A stretch of 64,000 nt of DNA, taken from Curtobacterium sp. 458. Lineage in GTDB: Bacteria > Actinomycetota > Actinomycetes > Actinomycetales > Microbacteriaceae. The notes under the pieces are model-generated. The model did not search any database and was not told where the DNA came from. It saw only the letters and a program-made list of their open reading frames with translations. Below, piece by piece: positions 35,276-43,985 of the stretch; position 1 is the stretch's first letter, and each line of letters begins with the position of its first letter. Location of the stretch: NCBI RefSeq assembly GCF_030406605.1, contig NZ_CP129104.1:372001-436000 (forward strand), written 5' to 3'. The position numbers were made by a program, and so were the translations under genes.

Positions 35276-36718
35276 TCAGACCACCGCTGCCAGCGACCCG
35301 CTCGGGCCGACCGCCTCGCCACCGACCCGCGCCCACGCCCGCTCGAGGACGTCGACCATCCTGGTGCGGTCGGCGGCCGGCATCGTGAACGGCACCCTGA
35401 GGAAGCGCTCGAACCCGCCGTCGGGACCGAACACGCCGCCGGAGGCGAGCACGACCCCCTCGGCCCGAGCCGCGAGGACGAGCGCGCTCGACACCGGCCG
35501 GCCGAGGCCCACCCACGTCGTCAACCCGCCCGCCGGCGACGGCACGTCCCACTCCGGGAGCCGCGTGCGCAAGGCGTCCACGACGTCGTCGCGGGCCTGT
35601 GCCAGGTACGCGCGCCGCTCCTCCAGGACGGTCTCGGTCCGTGGGACCAGCTCGCGCGCGACGAGCTGGTCGAGGACCGGCGTGCCGAGGTCGCCCGTGG
35701 GGCGGGCGAGGAGGAGCCGCTGCAGCAGCTCCGGACGAGCGCGGATCCAGCCGATGCGCAGTCCGCCCCAGAAGACCTTGTCGGCCGAGCCGATCATGAC
35801 GACGTCGTCGGACGCCGCGGCCAGCGGGGTCGCGGCGGGTCCGTCGATGCGGAGCTCCCCCATCGTCTCGTCGGCGACGACCGTCGTCCCGACCGAGGCG
35901 GCGACCGACACGAGGAGGTCGCGGGCGTCGGGGGTCATCGTGGCGCCCGTGGGGTTGTGGAGCGCCGGCATGACGTAGGCCACCGACGGGGCCGTGCGGC
36001 GGAGCGTGTGCTCGAGGACCGTGGTGTCCCAGCCGGTGCGTGCGTCGACGGGGACCCCGACGAGCCGACCACCGACCTCACGGAAGGCCTCGTGCGCGTG
36101 CGGGTAGGTCGGGGACTCGACGAGGACGGCGTCGCCGCGCCGGACGAGCACGCGGGCGAGCAGGGCGATCGCGTGCTGCGCGCCGATGGTGACGACGATC
36201 TGCGACGGGTCGGTGGGCAGGCCGCGCGCGGTGTAGCGGTCGGCGATCGCCCGGCGGAGCCCGGGGTCCCCGACGGTGTCGTACCCGATCCCGGCGAGCG
36301 CCGCCGGCACGTGCCGCACCGCCCGCTCCACGGCCTCGGCGATGCCCGGTGCCGCGTGCAGCGCCGCCTTGCGGAGGTCGAGCACGTCTCCGCCGACGAC
36401 GCCGCCGAGCCGTTCAGGGTCGGGGCGCCCGACGAGGTCCCGCGGCAACCGGACGACGCTGCCGGACCCGCGGACCGAGACGAGGAACCCGTCCTCGCGC
36501 AGTCGGGCGTACGCGTTCGCGACCGTGGTGCGGGAGACGCCGAGCGCCTCTGCCAGCCCACGCTCCGCGGGCAAGCGGACGCCCTGCGGGATGCGCCCGT
36601 CGATGGCGAGGACCCGGAGGGCGTCGGAGAGCGCCTCGTACGCGGCGGCGTCCGTGCTGTCGCGCCAGTCGGTGAGGTGGAGTGCTGCGGACCGGGCGCT
36701 GAGCAGGACGGGCGTCAT
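35276..36718 (-). CDS. MocR-type regulator (GntR HTH fused to aminotransferase)
   Basis: 480 residues. An N-terminal GntR winged helix (AYEALSDALRVLAIDGRIPQGVRLPAERGLAEALGVSRTTVANAYARLREDGFL) is joined to a fold-type I aminotransferase domain. The PLP lysine is in MIGSADKVFWGGLRIGW, and YDTVGDPGLRRAIADRY and MPALHNPTG are typical. MocR proteins sense PLP or an amine and control a nearby gene. Divergent from a YczE membrane protein, the classic MocR partner. ATG at 36718 lies 6 bases after TACCGT on this strand. Confidence 0.92.
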   Translation of the reverse strand: MTPVLLSARSAALHLTDWRDSTDAAAYEALSDALRVLAIDGRIPQGVRLPAERGLAEALGVSRTTVANAYARLREDGFLVSVRGSGSVVRLPRDLVGRPDPERLGGVVGGDVLDLRKAALHAAPGIAEAVERAVRHVPAALAGIGYDTVGDPGLRRAIADRYTARGLPTDPSQIVVTIGAQHAIALLARVLVRRGDAVLVESPTYPHAHEAFREVGGRLVGVPVDARTGWDTTVLEHTLRRTAPSVAYVMPALHNPTGATMTPDARDLLVSVAASVGTTVVADETMGELRIDGPAATPLAAASDDVVMIGSADKVFWGGLRIGWIRARPELLQRLLLARPTGDLGTPVLDQLVARELVPRTETVLEERRAYLAQARDDVVDALRTRLPEWDVPSPAGGLTTWVGLGRPVSSALVLAARAEGVVLASGGVFGPDGGFERFLRVPFTMPAADRTRMVDVLERAWARVGGEAVGPSGSLAAVV

Positions 36719-36724
36719 GGATCC

Positions 36725-36778
36725 ACGGTAGCGCGATTGGCCCTCGACCTGCAGGCCAATCTGCTCCACGATCGGAGC
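36725..36778. promoter_or_regulatory. MocR operator and divergent promoters
   Basis: The dyad ATTGGCC (36736-36742) / GGCCAAT (36754-36760) has an 11-base spacer and is centred between the two start codons. TACCGT (36730-36725, minus) and CACGAT (36767-36772, plus) are the likely -10 boxes. The dyad abuts both, so one bound MocR dimer could control both genes. Confidence 0.65.
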
Positions 36779-37441
36779 ATGCCCCGCACCCCCGCCCTCA
36801 CCCTCCGGTTCGTGCAGCTCATGGTCGGCCTGTTCCTCTACGGGGCGTCGACCGCGCTCCAGGTCCGGGCGGTCGTCGGCGTGGCCTCGTGGACGGTGCT
36901 CACCGAGGGACTGGAGCACGTGGTGCCGTGGTCGTTCGGTGTCATCACGGTGGTCTCCAGCGGCGTGATCCTGCTGTTCTGGATCCCGCTGCGCCAGAAG
37001 CCGGGCATCGGGACGCTGCTCAACGCGCTCGCGATCGGCCCGTCGGCAGACCTCGTGCTCTGGCTGGTGCCGGCACCCGACGGGCTCCTCCCCCGCATCG
37101 GGCTCTTCGTCGCCGGGCTGCTGCTCCTCGCCGTCGCGACGGCGTTCTACATCGGAGCCGGTTTCGGCACGGGCGCCCGAGACGGCCTGATGGTCGGCGT
37201 CTCGCAGCGCTTCGGCTGGCCGATCTGGGTCGCGCGGACCGTCATCGAGGTCACCGTCGTCATCGTCGGCTGGCTCCTCGGCGGGGACGTCGGTGCGGGC
37301 ACGGTGATCGCCGCGTTCGCGATCGGACCGATGGTGCAGCCGCTCATGCCCCTCTTCCGTCGGTTCCCGTGGAGTCCGGACCGCACGCGGCTCGCCGCCG
37401 CGGCGTCCACACCCGGCCCGGAGGCACGGATCACCTCCTGA
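36779..37441 (+). CDS. YczE/YyaS/YitT-family membrane protein
   Basis: 220 residues with five membrane helices. The family pattern is clear: LRFVQLMVGLFLYGASTALQV, GIGTLLNALAIGPSADL, GTGARDGLMVGVSQRF and GAGTVIAAFAIGPMVQ. Members of this group are paired with MocR regulators across Firmicutes and Actinobacteria; they are presumed vitamin B6 or amine transporters (unproven). The disordered C-tail contains a half copy of the palindrome arm (37414-37429) read as GPEARITS. Confidence 0.88.
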   Translation: MPRTPALTLRFVQLMVGLFLYGASTALQVRAVVGVASWTVLTEGLEHVVPWSFGVITVVSSGVILLFWIPLRQKPGIGTLLNALAIGPSADLVLWLVPAPDGLLPRIGLFVAGLLLLAVATAFYIGAGFGTGARDGLMVGVSQRFGWPIWVARTVIEVTVVIVGWLLGGDVGAGTVIAAFAIGPMVQPLMPLFRRFPWSPDRTRLAAAASTPGPEARITS

Positions 37442-37462
37442 ACCTCGTCTTGCCACTCGCGC

Positions 37463-37509
37463 AACTCGCGATGTATCGTGTCATCACCAGACGCGATACA
37501 TCGCGAGTT
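37463..37509. promoter_or_regulatory. PadR-type operator with 16-bp perfect arms
   Basis: AACTCGCGATGTATCG (37463-37478) and CGATACATCGCGAGTT (37494-37509) are exact complements separated by 15 bases. The inner ATGTATC/GATACAT matches the ATGT-n-ACAT style of PadR sites. It lies 12 bases before the start of the DUF4097-padR operon, so autoregulation by the PadR protein is likely. Confidence 0.8.
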
Positions 37510-37521
37510 CGAGGAGGCACC

Positions 37522-38370
37522 ATGGCACAGGAGAAGTGGCTCGTGGAGGAGCCCAAGGTCATCGACACCGGCGTCGTCCGACGCCTGAAGGTCGGGCTCG
37601 TCGCCGGTCAGGTCGACGTCGTCGCGCACGACGAGCCCACCGCCCGGGTGGAGGTGCACAGCGTCTCCGGCAAGCCGCTCATGGTCGAGGTCGACGGGGA
37701 CACGCTGACCGTCGACCACCCGCAGATCCGCTGGGACGACCCGATCGGGTTCCTCAAGTCCTTCCGCGGCAAGGCCCAGGCGGACGTGAGCATCCTCGTG
37801 CCGCGGGACGTCCCGGTCACCCTCGGGGTCGTGTCGGCCGGCTCGCTCCTCTCCGGCACGGACCGCGGCGCCACGCTGCACACCGTCTCGGGCGACGTCG
37901 TCGTGGACGGGGTCGCGGGTGACGTCACCGTCAACGCCGTCTCCGGCACGACCACCGTGCGGGACCTCGACGGCGCCCTCACCGTGCACACCGTGTCGGG
38001 CGACGTCGTCGCGACCGGGTCGATCCCGCGCTTCCAGGCGGACGGGGTGAGCGCGGACGTCGTGCTCGACCTGCACGGCACCCCGGACTCGGCCCGCGTC
38101 AGCACCGTGTCGGGCTCGGTCAGCGTCCGGCTCGAGGACGGCGTGCCCTACCGGTGCACCGTCTCGACGGCCTCCGGCAAGCTGCAGTTCGACGACTCCG
38201 AGATCCGCGGGGTGCGCGGCTCGTACGTCAAGCAGGGCGGAGAGCTCTCCGGCCAGTGGCTCGACCTCAAGGTGAACTCGGTCTCCGGCGACATCGCGGT
38301 GCTCCACGCCCCGCCGGTCGCCGACGGGTCCGCCACCACCCCGACCACCGACGGCGAGGTGCCCGCATGA
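37522..38370 (+). CDS. DUF4097-family beta-helix protein
   Basis: 282 residues with a repeated HTVSGDVVVDGV-type motif (ten or so SG-D/S turns), the mark of DUF4097 adhesin-like right-handed beta structures. No signal peptide or membrane helix, so probably cytoplasmic. ATG at 37522 has a strong GAGGAGGCACC site. The stop overlaps the PadR start (ATGA). DUF4097-PadR pairs are common in actinobacteria; function is unknown, with an envelope-stress link inferred from related genes. Confidence 0.85.
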   Translation: MAQEKWLVEEPKVIDTGVVRRLKVGLVAGQVDVVAHDEPTARVEVHSVSGKPLMVEVDGDTLTVDHPQIRWDDPIGFLKSFRGKAQADVSILVPRDVPVTLGVVSAGSLLSGTDRGATLHTVSGDVVVDGVAGDVTVNAVSGTTTVRDLDGALTVHTVSGDVVATGSIPRFQADGVSADVVLDLHGTPDSARVSTVSGSVSVRLEDGVPYRCTVSTASGKLQFDDSEIRGVRGSYVKQGGELSGQWLDLKVNSVSGDIAVLHAPPVADGSATTPTTDGEVPA

Positions 38371-38948
38371 GCCCGGTCTTCGCGCACGGCCACCTGCGCC
38401 TCTACCTGCTCGTCCTGCTGGCCGACCACCCGATGCACGGGTACGAGGTCATCACCGCGCTCGGCGACCGCTTCGGCGGCACGTACGTCCCGAGCGCCGG
38501 CACCGTCTACCCCCGTCTGGCGAAGCTCCAGGAGGAGGGCCTCGTGACGGGGACCGCCGACGGCCGCAAGACCGTCTACGCGATCACCGACGCCGGCCGT
38601 GCCGAGCTCGACGCCCGGGCCGCCGAGGTCGCCGCGCTCGAGGACGGCGTGACCGACTCGGTGAAGTCCCTCGCCGACGGCGTTCGCGCATCGGTGGGCG
38701 AGGCCATGCGGTCCCTCCGCGCCGACCTCGCGGCGAGCGCCCAGGCCCCGCGCGGCCAGACGGCCGACGAGCCGGTCGACGTCCCGACGTCGGGCGCCAG
38801 TGCCCTACGCGAGGTCGAGATGGTCCTGTCGTCGTTCCGGCAGCAGGTCCGTGCGGACCTCCGACGTCAGGCGACGCGGGGCACCCTCACCGCGGACACG
38901 GTGACCCGTCTGCGTGACGGCCTCGAGGCGCTGCGCCGCTCCCTCTGA
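38367..38948 (+). CDS. PadR-family transcriptional regulator
   Basis: 193 residues. The N-terminal winged helix is LRLYLLVLLADHPMHGYEVITALGDRF, then VPSAGTVYPRLAKLQEEGLV and TADGRKTVYAITDAGRAEL, all typical PadR. The C-terminal half is a long helical region (dimerisation) with a disordered insert. ATG at 38367 overlaps the upstream stop. Expected to bind the dyad at 37463-37509. Confidence 0.92.
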   Translation: MSPVFAHGHLRLYLLVLLADHPMHGYEVITALGDRFGGTYVPSAGTVYPRLAKLQEEGLVTGTADGRKTVYAITDAGRAELDARAAEVAALEDGVTDSVKSLADGVRASVGEAMRSLRADLAASAQAPRGQTADEPVDVPTSGASALREVEMVLSSFRQQVRADLRRQATRGTLTADTVTRLRDGLEALRRSL

Positions 38949-38979
38949 CGGGAGCGACGGGAGCGGACGCGAGCACCGA

Positions 38980-39029
38980 CGGGCCGGGCCGGCGGGGCGG
39001 GCGCACACCGCGCCTCCCGGCCGGCCCGC
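38980..39029. terminator. GC-rich palindrome between convergent PadR and MerR genes
   Basis: CGGGCCGGGCCGGCGGGGCG on the left, and CGCGCCTCCCGGCCGGCCCG on the right. The arms are imperfect, but the right half keeps the CGCCTCCCGG core of the family. Between two convergent genes. Confidence 0.55.
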
Positions 39030-39064
39030 CCGCGCCGTCGCCCTCCGTCACGCGCGCCGCGTCG

Positions 39065-39853
39065 TCACACCCCGCCGGCGTCCGCCAGGGCGTGCATCGC
39101 GTCGCGGAGCGCGCGTGCGGCGCCGGAGCCGGCCCACTCGTAGGCGTGCGTGAACCGCTCGTCGTGCACGTACATGTCCGCGAGCGTGCGGAACCGCTCG
39201 GCGGTGACGGCCGGTCCGGGCGCCTGCTCGAGCCAGGTGAGCTGCCGGCGGGCGAGTGCGGCCCCGGCGGCCGACGTCGGACCGTCCCCCGAGGCCGCCA
39301 GCGCCGCCGCGTCCCGGGCGATCGCCCGCTGCTCCGCCTGGAACGCATCCTTCGCGGCGGCGTCCTTCGACGTCCACCACTCCTGTCCGCGCTGCCAGGC
39401 CTCGGCGCCCCAGCGCTCCTCGACCTCCTGCTTGAACCGGGTCTGGTCGAACCCGTCGAAGGTGTCCTGTGCGGTCATGTCGTCTCCTCGTTCGATCCTC
39501 GTGATGGTGGTGCGCACGGCCGCGAGCTGCCGGGCGAGCCGGTCGCGCTCCCGTTCGAGCCACGCGACGTGTGCCCGGAGTGCCGTGACGTCGTCCTGCT
39601 CGCCGTCGAGCACCTCGGCGATCTCCGCCAGCCCCAGGCCGAGCCCGCGGAGGAGCAGGATGCGCTGCAGCCGGACGAGTGCCCGGTCGTCGTAGCGGCG
39701 GAGCCCGCCCTCGCCGACCGCCGTGGCCGGGAGCAACCCGATCGCGTCGTAGTGGCGCAGCGTCCGGCTGGAGACCCCCGCGGAACGCGCCACGGCGGCG
39801 ATGCCGTGGGGTGCTTTCGCAGCGGACGCGGCGCTGTCTGTCCGATCACTCAT
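39065..39853 (-). CDS. MerR-family regulator with TipAS-like effector domain
   Basis: 262 residues. The N-terminal MerR helix-turn-helix (GIAAVARSAGVSSRTLRHYDAIGLLPA) and coiled coil (LRAHVAWLERERDRLARQL) are followed by an all-helical C-terminal domain (KQEVEERWGAEAWQRGQEWW...), like the antibiotic-binding TipAS fold. TipA-type proteins bind thiopeptides or other small molecules. ATG at 39853. Its promoter has the MerR hallmark 19-base spacer (next entry). Divergent from the KimA-like gene. Confidence 0.88.
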   Translation of the reverse strand: MSDRTDSAASAAKAPHGIAAVARSAGVSSRTLRHYDAIGLLPATAVGEGGLRRYDDRALVRLQRILLLRGLGLGLAEIAEVLDGEQDDVTALRAHVAWLERERDRLARQLAAVRTTITRIERGDDMTAQDTFDGFDQTRFKQEVEERWGAEAWQRGQEWWTSKDAAAKDAFQAEQRAIARDAAALAASGDGPTSAAGAALARRQLTWLEQAPGPAVTAERFRTLADMYVHDERFTHAYEWAGSGAARALRDAMHALADAGGV

Positions 39854-39860
39854 GCTGCAC

Positions 39861-39891
39861 ACCGTAGGCGTTGACGCAACGTCAACCGCAA
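39861..39891 (-). promoter_or_regulatory. MerR-type promoter with 19-base spacer and central dyad
   Basis: On the minus strand: -35 TTGCGG (39891-39886), a 19-base spacer and -10 TACGGT (39866-39861). The spacer contains TTGACG-TTG-CGTCAA (39885-39871), an exact inverted repeat. Over-long spacers with a dyad are the usual target of MerR activators, so the MerR gene is probably autoactivated. Confidence 0.75.
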
Positions 39892-39956
39892 CCCTGCTCG
39901 ACAGCACAGGTTCCGAGGATCCGCGCAGGCGCGGAATACGGGCGGGCGGGGTCGTG

Positions 39957-39984
39957 TTGACTCCGGGTCCGAAATGAGTAGGTT
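39957..39984 (+). promoter_or_regulatory. promoter of the KimA-like permease gene
   Basis: TTGACT (39957-39962), 16-base spacer, TAGGTT (39979-39984). The transcription start would fall within a base or two of the GTG at 39993, so the mRNA should be leaderless. Confidence 0.6.
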
Positions 39985-39992
39985 TGCCGCTC

Positions 39993-42275
39993 GTGACGAA
40001 CGAGATCCGGTCGCTGAAGGCGCGACTGATCGGGGATCCCCTCCCCTCCGAGAAGCTCGAGGGACAGCTCCTCCCGAAGCACCTGGCGCTACCGATCTTC
40101 GCGAGCGACCCGCTCTCCTCCGTGGCGTACGCGCCACAGGAGCTCCTCATGATCCTGCTGCTCGGCGGCATGGCGTTCCTGACCTTCGCGCCGTGGGTGG
40201 CTGCGCTCGTCGTGCTCCTCCTCGTGGTGGTCGTCGCCTCCTACCGGCAGCTCATCAAGGCGTACCCGTCCGGTGGCGGCGACTACGAGGTGGCGCACCG
40301 CAACCTCGGCGAGAAGGCCGGGCTCGTCGTCGCGAGTGCGCTGCTCGTCGACTACGTCATGACCGTGGCCGTGTCGGTGGCCTCCGGCGTGGACAACATC
40401 ATCTCGGCGCTGCCGTTCCTCAACGAGTTCCGCGTCGAGCTCGCGCTGCTCTTCGTCGTGCTGCTCGCGGCCGTGAACCTCCGCGGGGTCCGCGAGTCGA
40501 GCAAGGCCTTCGCAATCCCGACCTACCTGTTCGTCACGTCGGTGTTCGTCATGGTCGTCACCGGTCTCGTGCGGGTCGCCGTCGGGGACGCCCCCGTCGC
40601 GGAGTCGGCGCAGTACACCGTGCAGAACGTCGAACACACGACCCAGGCCGCGTTCGTCCTGCTGCTCCTCCGTGCCTTCGCGTCCGGCTGCTCGGCCCTC
40701 ACCGGCGTCGAGGCGATCGCGAACGGCGTGCAGGCCTTCCGTCGCCCGAAGGTCCAGAACGCCCAGAAGACCCTCGTCGCGATGGGCGGGATCGCGATCG
40801 TCCTGTTCGTGGGGCTCATCACGCTCGCCCTCGTGGCCCGCGTGCACTACGCCGAGCGTGCCTGCGACCTGCAGGGCTTCGCCGACTGCGCGACCACGCC
40901 GCAGCGCTCGCTCATCGCCCAGATCGCCGCCGCGACCTTCGGGGACGGCTCGGTCCTGTTCTTCGTCGTCCAGGCGACCACCGCGGCGGTCCTGCTCCTC
41001 GCGGCGAACACGGCGTTCAACGGGTTCCCGCTCCTCGGCTCGATCCTCGCGCGCGACTCGTACGCGCCGAAGGCCCTCTCGACGCGCGGCGACCGCCTCA
41101 TCTACTCGAACGGCGTCATCGTCCTGGCGCTCGTCGCGGCGGCACTCCTCGTCGTGTACCGGGCGAACGTGACGAGCCTCATCCAGCTCTACATCATCGG
41201 CGTCTTCGTCTCGTTCACGCTCGGGCAGACCGGCATGGTCGTGCACTGGACTCGCCTGCTGCGCCAGGACCGAGCGGGGACGGCCGCCGAGCCGGTGAAC
41301 CGCGGTCAGGTCGTGCGCTCGCGGCTCATCAACACCGTCGGGGCGAGCTTCACGTTCGTCGTGCTCGTCATCGTCACCATCACGAAGTTCACGCACGGCG
41401 CCTGGCTCGTGTTCGTGATCATGCCCCTGCTGTTCGTCCTCATGCTCGGCGTGAACCGCTACTACCGCGACGTCTCGCACGAGATCGAGGCCGACGAGGA
41501 GACCGAGTTCGGCGCGACCGGCGACCACGCGATCGTGCTCGTCAACAAGCTGCAGAAGCCGGTGCTCAAGGCGCTCGACTACGCCATCGCCGCGAAGCAC
41601 GCGAGCTTCGAGGCGGTGCACGTCGCGATCGACGACGCCGAGGCCGCGCGGCTCCGTGCCCAGTGGGCCGACCACGGCATCGAGGTGCCGCTCACGATCG
41701 TCCCGAGTCCGTACCGCGACATCTCGATGCCGCTCATCAAGTACATCAAGGCCCACCGCGCCGAGCACGGCTCCGAGGTCGTCACGGTGTACACGCCGGT
41801 GTTCGTCGTCGGGCACTGGTGGGAGAACCTGCTCCACAACCACCGCGGCCGCCGCATCCGGAAGAAGCTCCTGCTCGTGCACGGCGTCACGGTCGCCCTG
41901 GTCCCGTGGTTGCTCGACTCGTCCGAGCTGCTCTACGGCCGGCGCTCGCGTCCGCTGCCGGGCCAGGAGCGCCGCGGCGAGCCCGTCCGGCCGCCGCTCC
42001 GCCGGTCGCCGCACGGGGTCTTCCGCCCCGAGGGCCGCGAGGAGGACCGGCTGCTCCGCTCCGACCAGCGCAACAGCCTGGTCCCGCGGGGCGGATCCGG
42101 TCCGCGGGGCGATGCCGGATCGCGGGTCGAGGCCGGACCACGGCGTGCGACCCGGCCGGCCGGACCCGCCGAGGGCGTCGACCCGGCGCGCTGCACCGGC
42201 GAACTCCGGACACTGGTCGCTTCCCCGCCCGCGGCGCGCACGCCGGCGTCGCCGTCCGGGACCGACCGGTCGTGA
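39993..42275 (+). CDS. APC-family permease, KimA-like potassium importer candidate
   Basis: 760 residues. Twelve membrane helices (about 35-470) begin with LALPIFASDPLSSVAYAPQELLMILL, the APC/KimA opening. A cytoplasmic domain follows (GATGDHAIVLVNKLQKPVLKALDYA... to about 650), then a disordered Arg/Pro/Gly tail of about 90 residues. B. subtilis KimA has this layout and imports potassium with protons; the same function is inferred, not shown. GTG at 39993 is fixed by the promoter. No c-di-AMP riboswitch is visible upstream, as the mRNA seems leaderless. Confidence 0.82.
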   Translation: MTNEIRSLKARLIGDPLPSEKLEGQLLPKHLALPIFASDPLSSVAYAPQELLMILLLGGMAFLTFAPWVAALVVLLLVVVVASYRQLIKAYPSGGGDYEVAHRNLGEKAGLVVASALLVDYVMTVAVSVASGVDNIISALPFLNEFRVELALLFVVLLAAVNLRGVRESSKAFAIPTYLFVTSVFVMVVTGLVRVAVGDAPVAESAQYTVQNVEHTTQAAFVLLLLRAFASGCSALTGVEAIANGVQAFRRPKVQNAQKTLVAMGGIAIVLFVGLITLALVARVHYAERACDLQGFADCATTPQRSLIAQIAAATFGDGSVLFFVVQATTAAVLLLAANTAFNGFPLLGSILARDSYAPKALSTRGDRLIYSNGVIVLALVAAALLVVYRANVTSLIQLYIIGVFVSFTLGQTGMVVHWTRLLRQDRAGTAAEPVNRGQVVRSRLINTVGASFTFVVLVIVTITKFTHGAWLVFVIMPLLFVLMLGVNRYYRDVSHEIEADEETEFGATGDHAIVLVNKLQKPVLKALDYAIAAKHASFEAVHVAIDDAEAARLRAQWADHGIEVPLTIVPSPYRDISMPLIKYIKAHRAEHGSEVVTVYTPVFVVGHWWENLLHNHRGRRIRKKLLLVHGVTVALVPWLLDSSELLYGRRSRPLPGQERRGEPVRPPLRRSPHGVFRPEGREEDRLLRSDQRNSLVPRGGSGPRGDAGSRVEAGPRRATRPAGPAEGVDPARCTGELRTLVASPPAARTPASPSGTDRS

Positions 42276-42312
42276 CACCGCGTAACGGTGCCCGGTCGTA
42301 CGATGTGACGCC

Positions 42313-43065
42313 ATGACCCCGACCGACCTCCGCGCCTTCGCCACGTTCGACGCGCACGGCGGCAAGGTGTCCAAGCGCGTCGAGGTGCTCGACCACGAGG
42401 CCCCTGCCGGCAGCCCGCTCGAGGGCCTGGTCGCGGTCCGTGGGGAGCACCCCCTCGGCGCGGTCGACGAACGCGCCGCCGACGACTCGGCAGCGCTCTC
42501 GCGCGGCGAGCCGGCCATCGGGTGGGTCGACCCCTCCACGCTCCGCGACTGGTACCGACCGGACCGCGTCGTGATCACCCGCCTCGAGGCACGCCGGTCC
42601 GGCATCGTCCCGGGCCTGTACGCCGACTCGCGTGGGCGCGGTCGGGTGCGGATCGACGGCCGGGAGGCACTGCTCGCCCCCGACGGTCGGCCCGCCTTCC
42701 GCGCGCTGGCCGGCCCCGACGACGCTCCGGTGGTCGACGTCCCACTGCCGAAGGACCAGGCCGTCCGACTCGTCGCGGTGACCGCGGTCGGCGAGGGTCT
42801 CGAGATCGTCACGACCCCGGTGTCCCCGTTCCTGTCACCCGGTCGGTGCGCCGCGTACGCAGCCGACGTCCCCGGGCTGCCGCCGCGCCCGTCGACGGGG
42901 ACCGAGCGGGTGACCGCGTCGGTGCTGCTCGACGGCGCGCTGCACCCGGTCGACCGGATCGACGAGCGGGCGGCGACGATGTGGATCGAGCGTGGTGGGT
43001 CGGTGGTCCCGATCGCCCTGAGCGGGATCGGTCCCGACCTCGTGCGGTACGCCGCCTCCGCCTGA
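42313..43065 (+). CDS. hypothetical protein
   Basis: 250 residues, soluble, mixed alpha/beta, no signal peptide or motif that I know. It has a duplicated feel (LDHEAPAGSPLEGLVAVRG near the start and LDGALHPVDRIDERAATMW near the end). ATG at 42313 lies 8 bases after TACGAT. Codon use is like its neighbours, so it seems a real resident gene of unknown function. Confidence 0.65.
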   Translation: MTPTDLRAFATFDAHGGKVSKRVEVLDHEAPAGSPLEGLVAVRGEHPLGAVDERAADDSAALSRGEPAIGWVDPSTLRDWYRPDRVVITRLEARRSGIVPGLYADSRGRGRVRIDGREALLAPDGRPAFRALAGPDDAPVVDVPLPKDQAVRLVAVTAVGEGLEIVTTPVSPFLSPGRCAAYAADVPGLPPRPSTGTERVTASVLLDGALHPVDRIDERAATMWIERGGSVVPIALSGIGPDLVRYAASA

Positions 43066-43140
43066 CGTCCGTCCCGCCACCGCTGTCCGGGGGACGCCGC
43101 ACTGGGGTGCGAGTCGGCGGCCCGGCGTAGCGTCCGCGCC

Positions 43141-43401
43141 ATGACCGATGCAGACCAGACCGACCACACGGGCGAGACGCTGGGTGGCCCGCGCCCGGAC
43201 CCCTCGACGACCGCGAGCAAGGACCCCGAGGACTGGGTCACCGGTGACGAGCCGATGACCGGCCCGCAGCGGAGCTACCTCGACACCCTCGCGCGTGAGG
43301 CCGGCGAGGAACTCCCCGCCGACCTCACGAAGGCCGAGGCGTCGGAGCACATCGAGCGGCTGCAGGCGCAGACCGGCCGCGGGTCCGACGCCGCTTCCTG
43401 A
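43141..43401 (+). CDS. DUF3072 domain protein
   Basis: 86 residues. The DUF3072 core is complete: DPEDWVTGDEPMTGPQRSYLDTLAREAGEELPADLTKAEASEHIERLQ (core residues 28-75), preceded by a disordered acidic start. Small actinobacterial family of unknown function. ATG at 43141 lies 7 bases after TAGCGT. Confidence 0.9.
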   Translation: MTDADQTDHTGETLGGPRPDPSTTASKDPEDWVTGDEPMTGPQRSYLDTLAREAGEELPADLTKAEASEHIERLQAQTGRGSDAAS

Positions 43402-43521
43402 ACCCGGGTCCACCGAACGGCGGACTGTTGTCTGGGCATGTCCTGGCGAAGCCCTGGCGAAGTCCGCCGAGACCCCCGTCCGGGGGTACTCGATGACGTG
43501 TCACCCGCTAGCTTCTCGGGC

Positions 43522-43962
43522 ATGCGAACGACATCGACCTCGATCGGCCTCACCGTGCTCCGCGTCGTCCTCGGCGTGGTGTTCATCGCCCACGGCGCGC
43601 AGAAGTTCGCGCAGGGCATCCCGAACGTTACCCAGGGCTTCGCGGGCATGGGGGTCCCGCTCGCCGACGTCGCCGCACCGCTCGTCGCGGGGCTCGAGCT
43701 CGTCGGCGGGGTGTTCCTCGTGCTCGGCGTCGCGACCCGCGTCGTCGGGGTGCTCCTCGCGGTCGACATGGTGGTCGCGGGCCTGCTCGCCCACTCCTCG
43801 GCCGGGTTCTTCTCGCAGGACGGCGGCTTCGAGTACGTCCTCGTCCTCGCTGTCGGATCGCTGGCGGTCGCCCTGACCGGCCCCGGGCGGTTCTCCCTCG
43901 ACGCACTCCTGCTGCTCGCCACCCGGCGACGTCGGGGCGTCGACGAGCCGCTGCCCGCCTGA
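43522..43962 (+). CDS. DoxX-family membrane protein
   Basis: 146 residues with four membrane helices. GLTVLRVVLGVVFIAHGAQKF and AAPLVAGLELVGGVFLVLGV are the usual DoxX marks, and the C-terminal helix with ALTGPGRFSLDALL is typical. Relatives work in redox stress or quinone-linked processes. ATG at 43522 lies 7 bases after TAGCTT, which rules against the longer frame from 43438. Confidence 0.88.
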   Translation: MRTTSTSIGLTVLRVVLGVVFIAHGAQKFAQGIPNVTQGFAGMGVPLADVAAPLVAGLELVGGVFLVLGVATRVVGVLLAVDMVVAGLLAHSSAGFFSQDGGFEYVLVLAVGSLAVALTGPGRFSLDALLLLATRRRRGVDEPLPA

Positions 43963-43985
43963 CCCGGTCGTCCCTACGCGACCAC

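Noticed and set aside
39981..39993. c-di-AMP or potassium riboswitch before the KimA-like gene
   Set aside because: The inferred transcription start is at the start codon, leaving no room for a leader structure.
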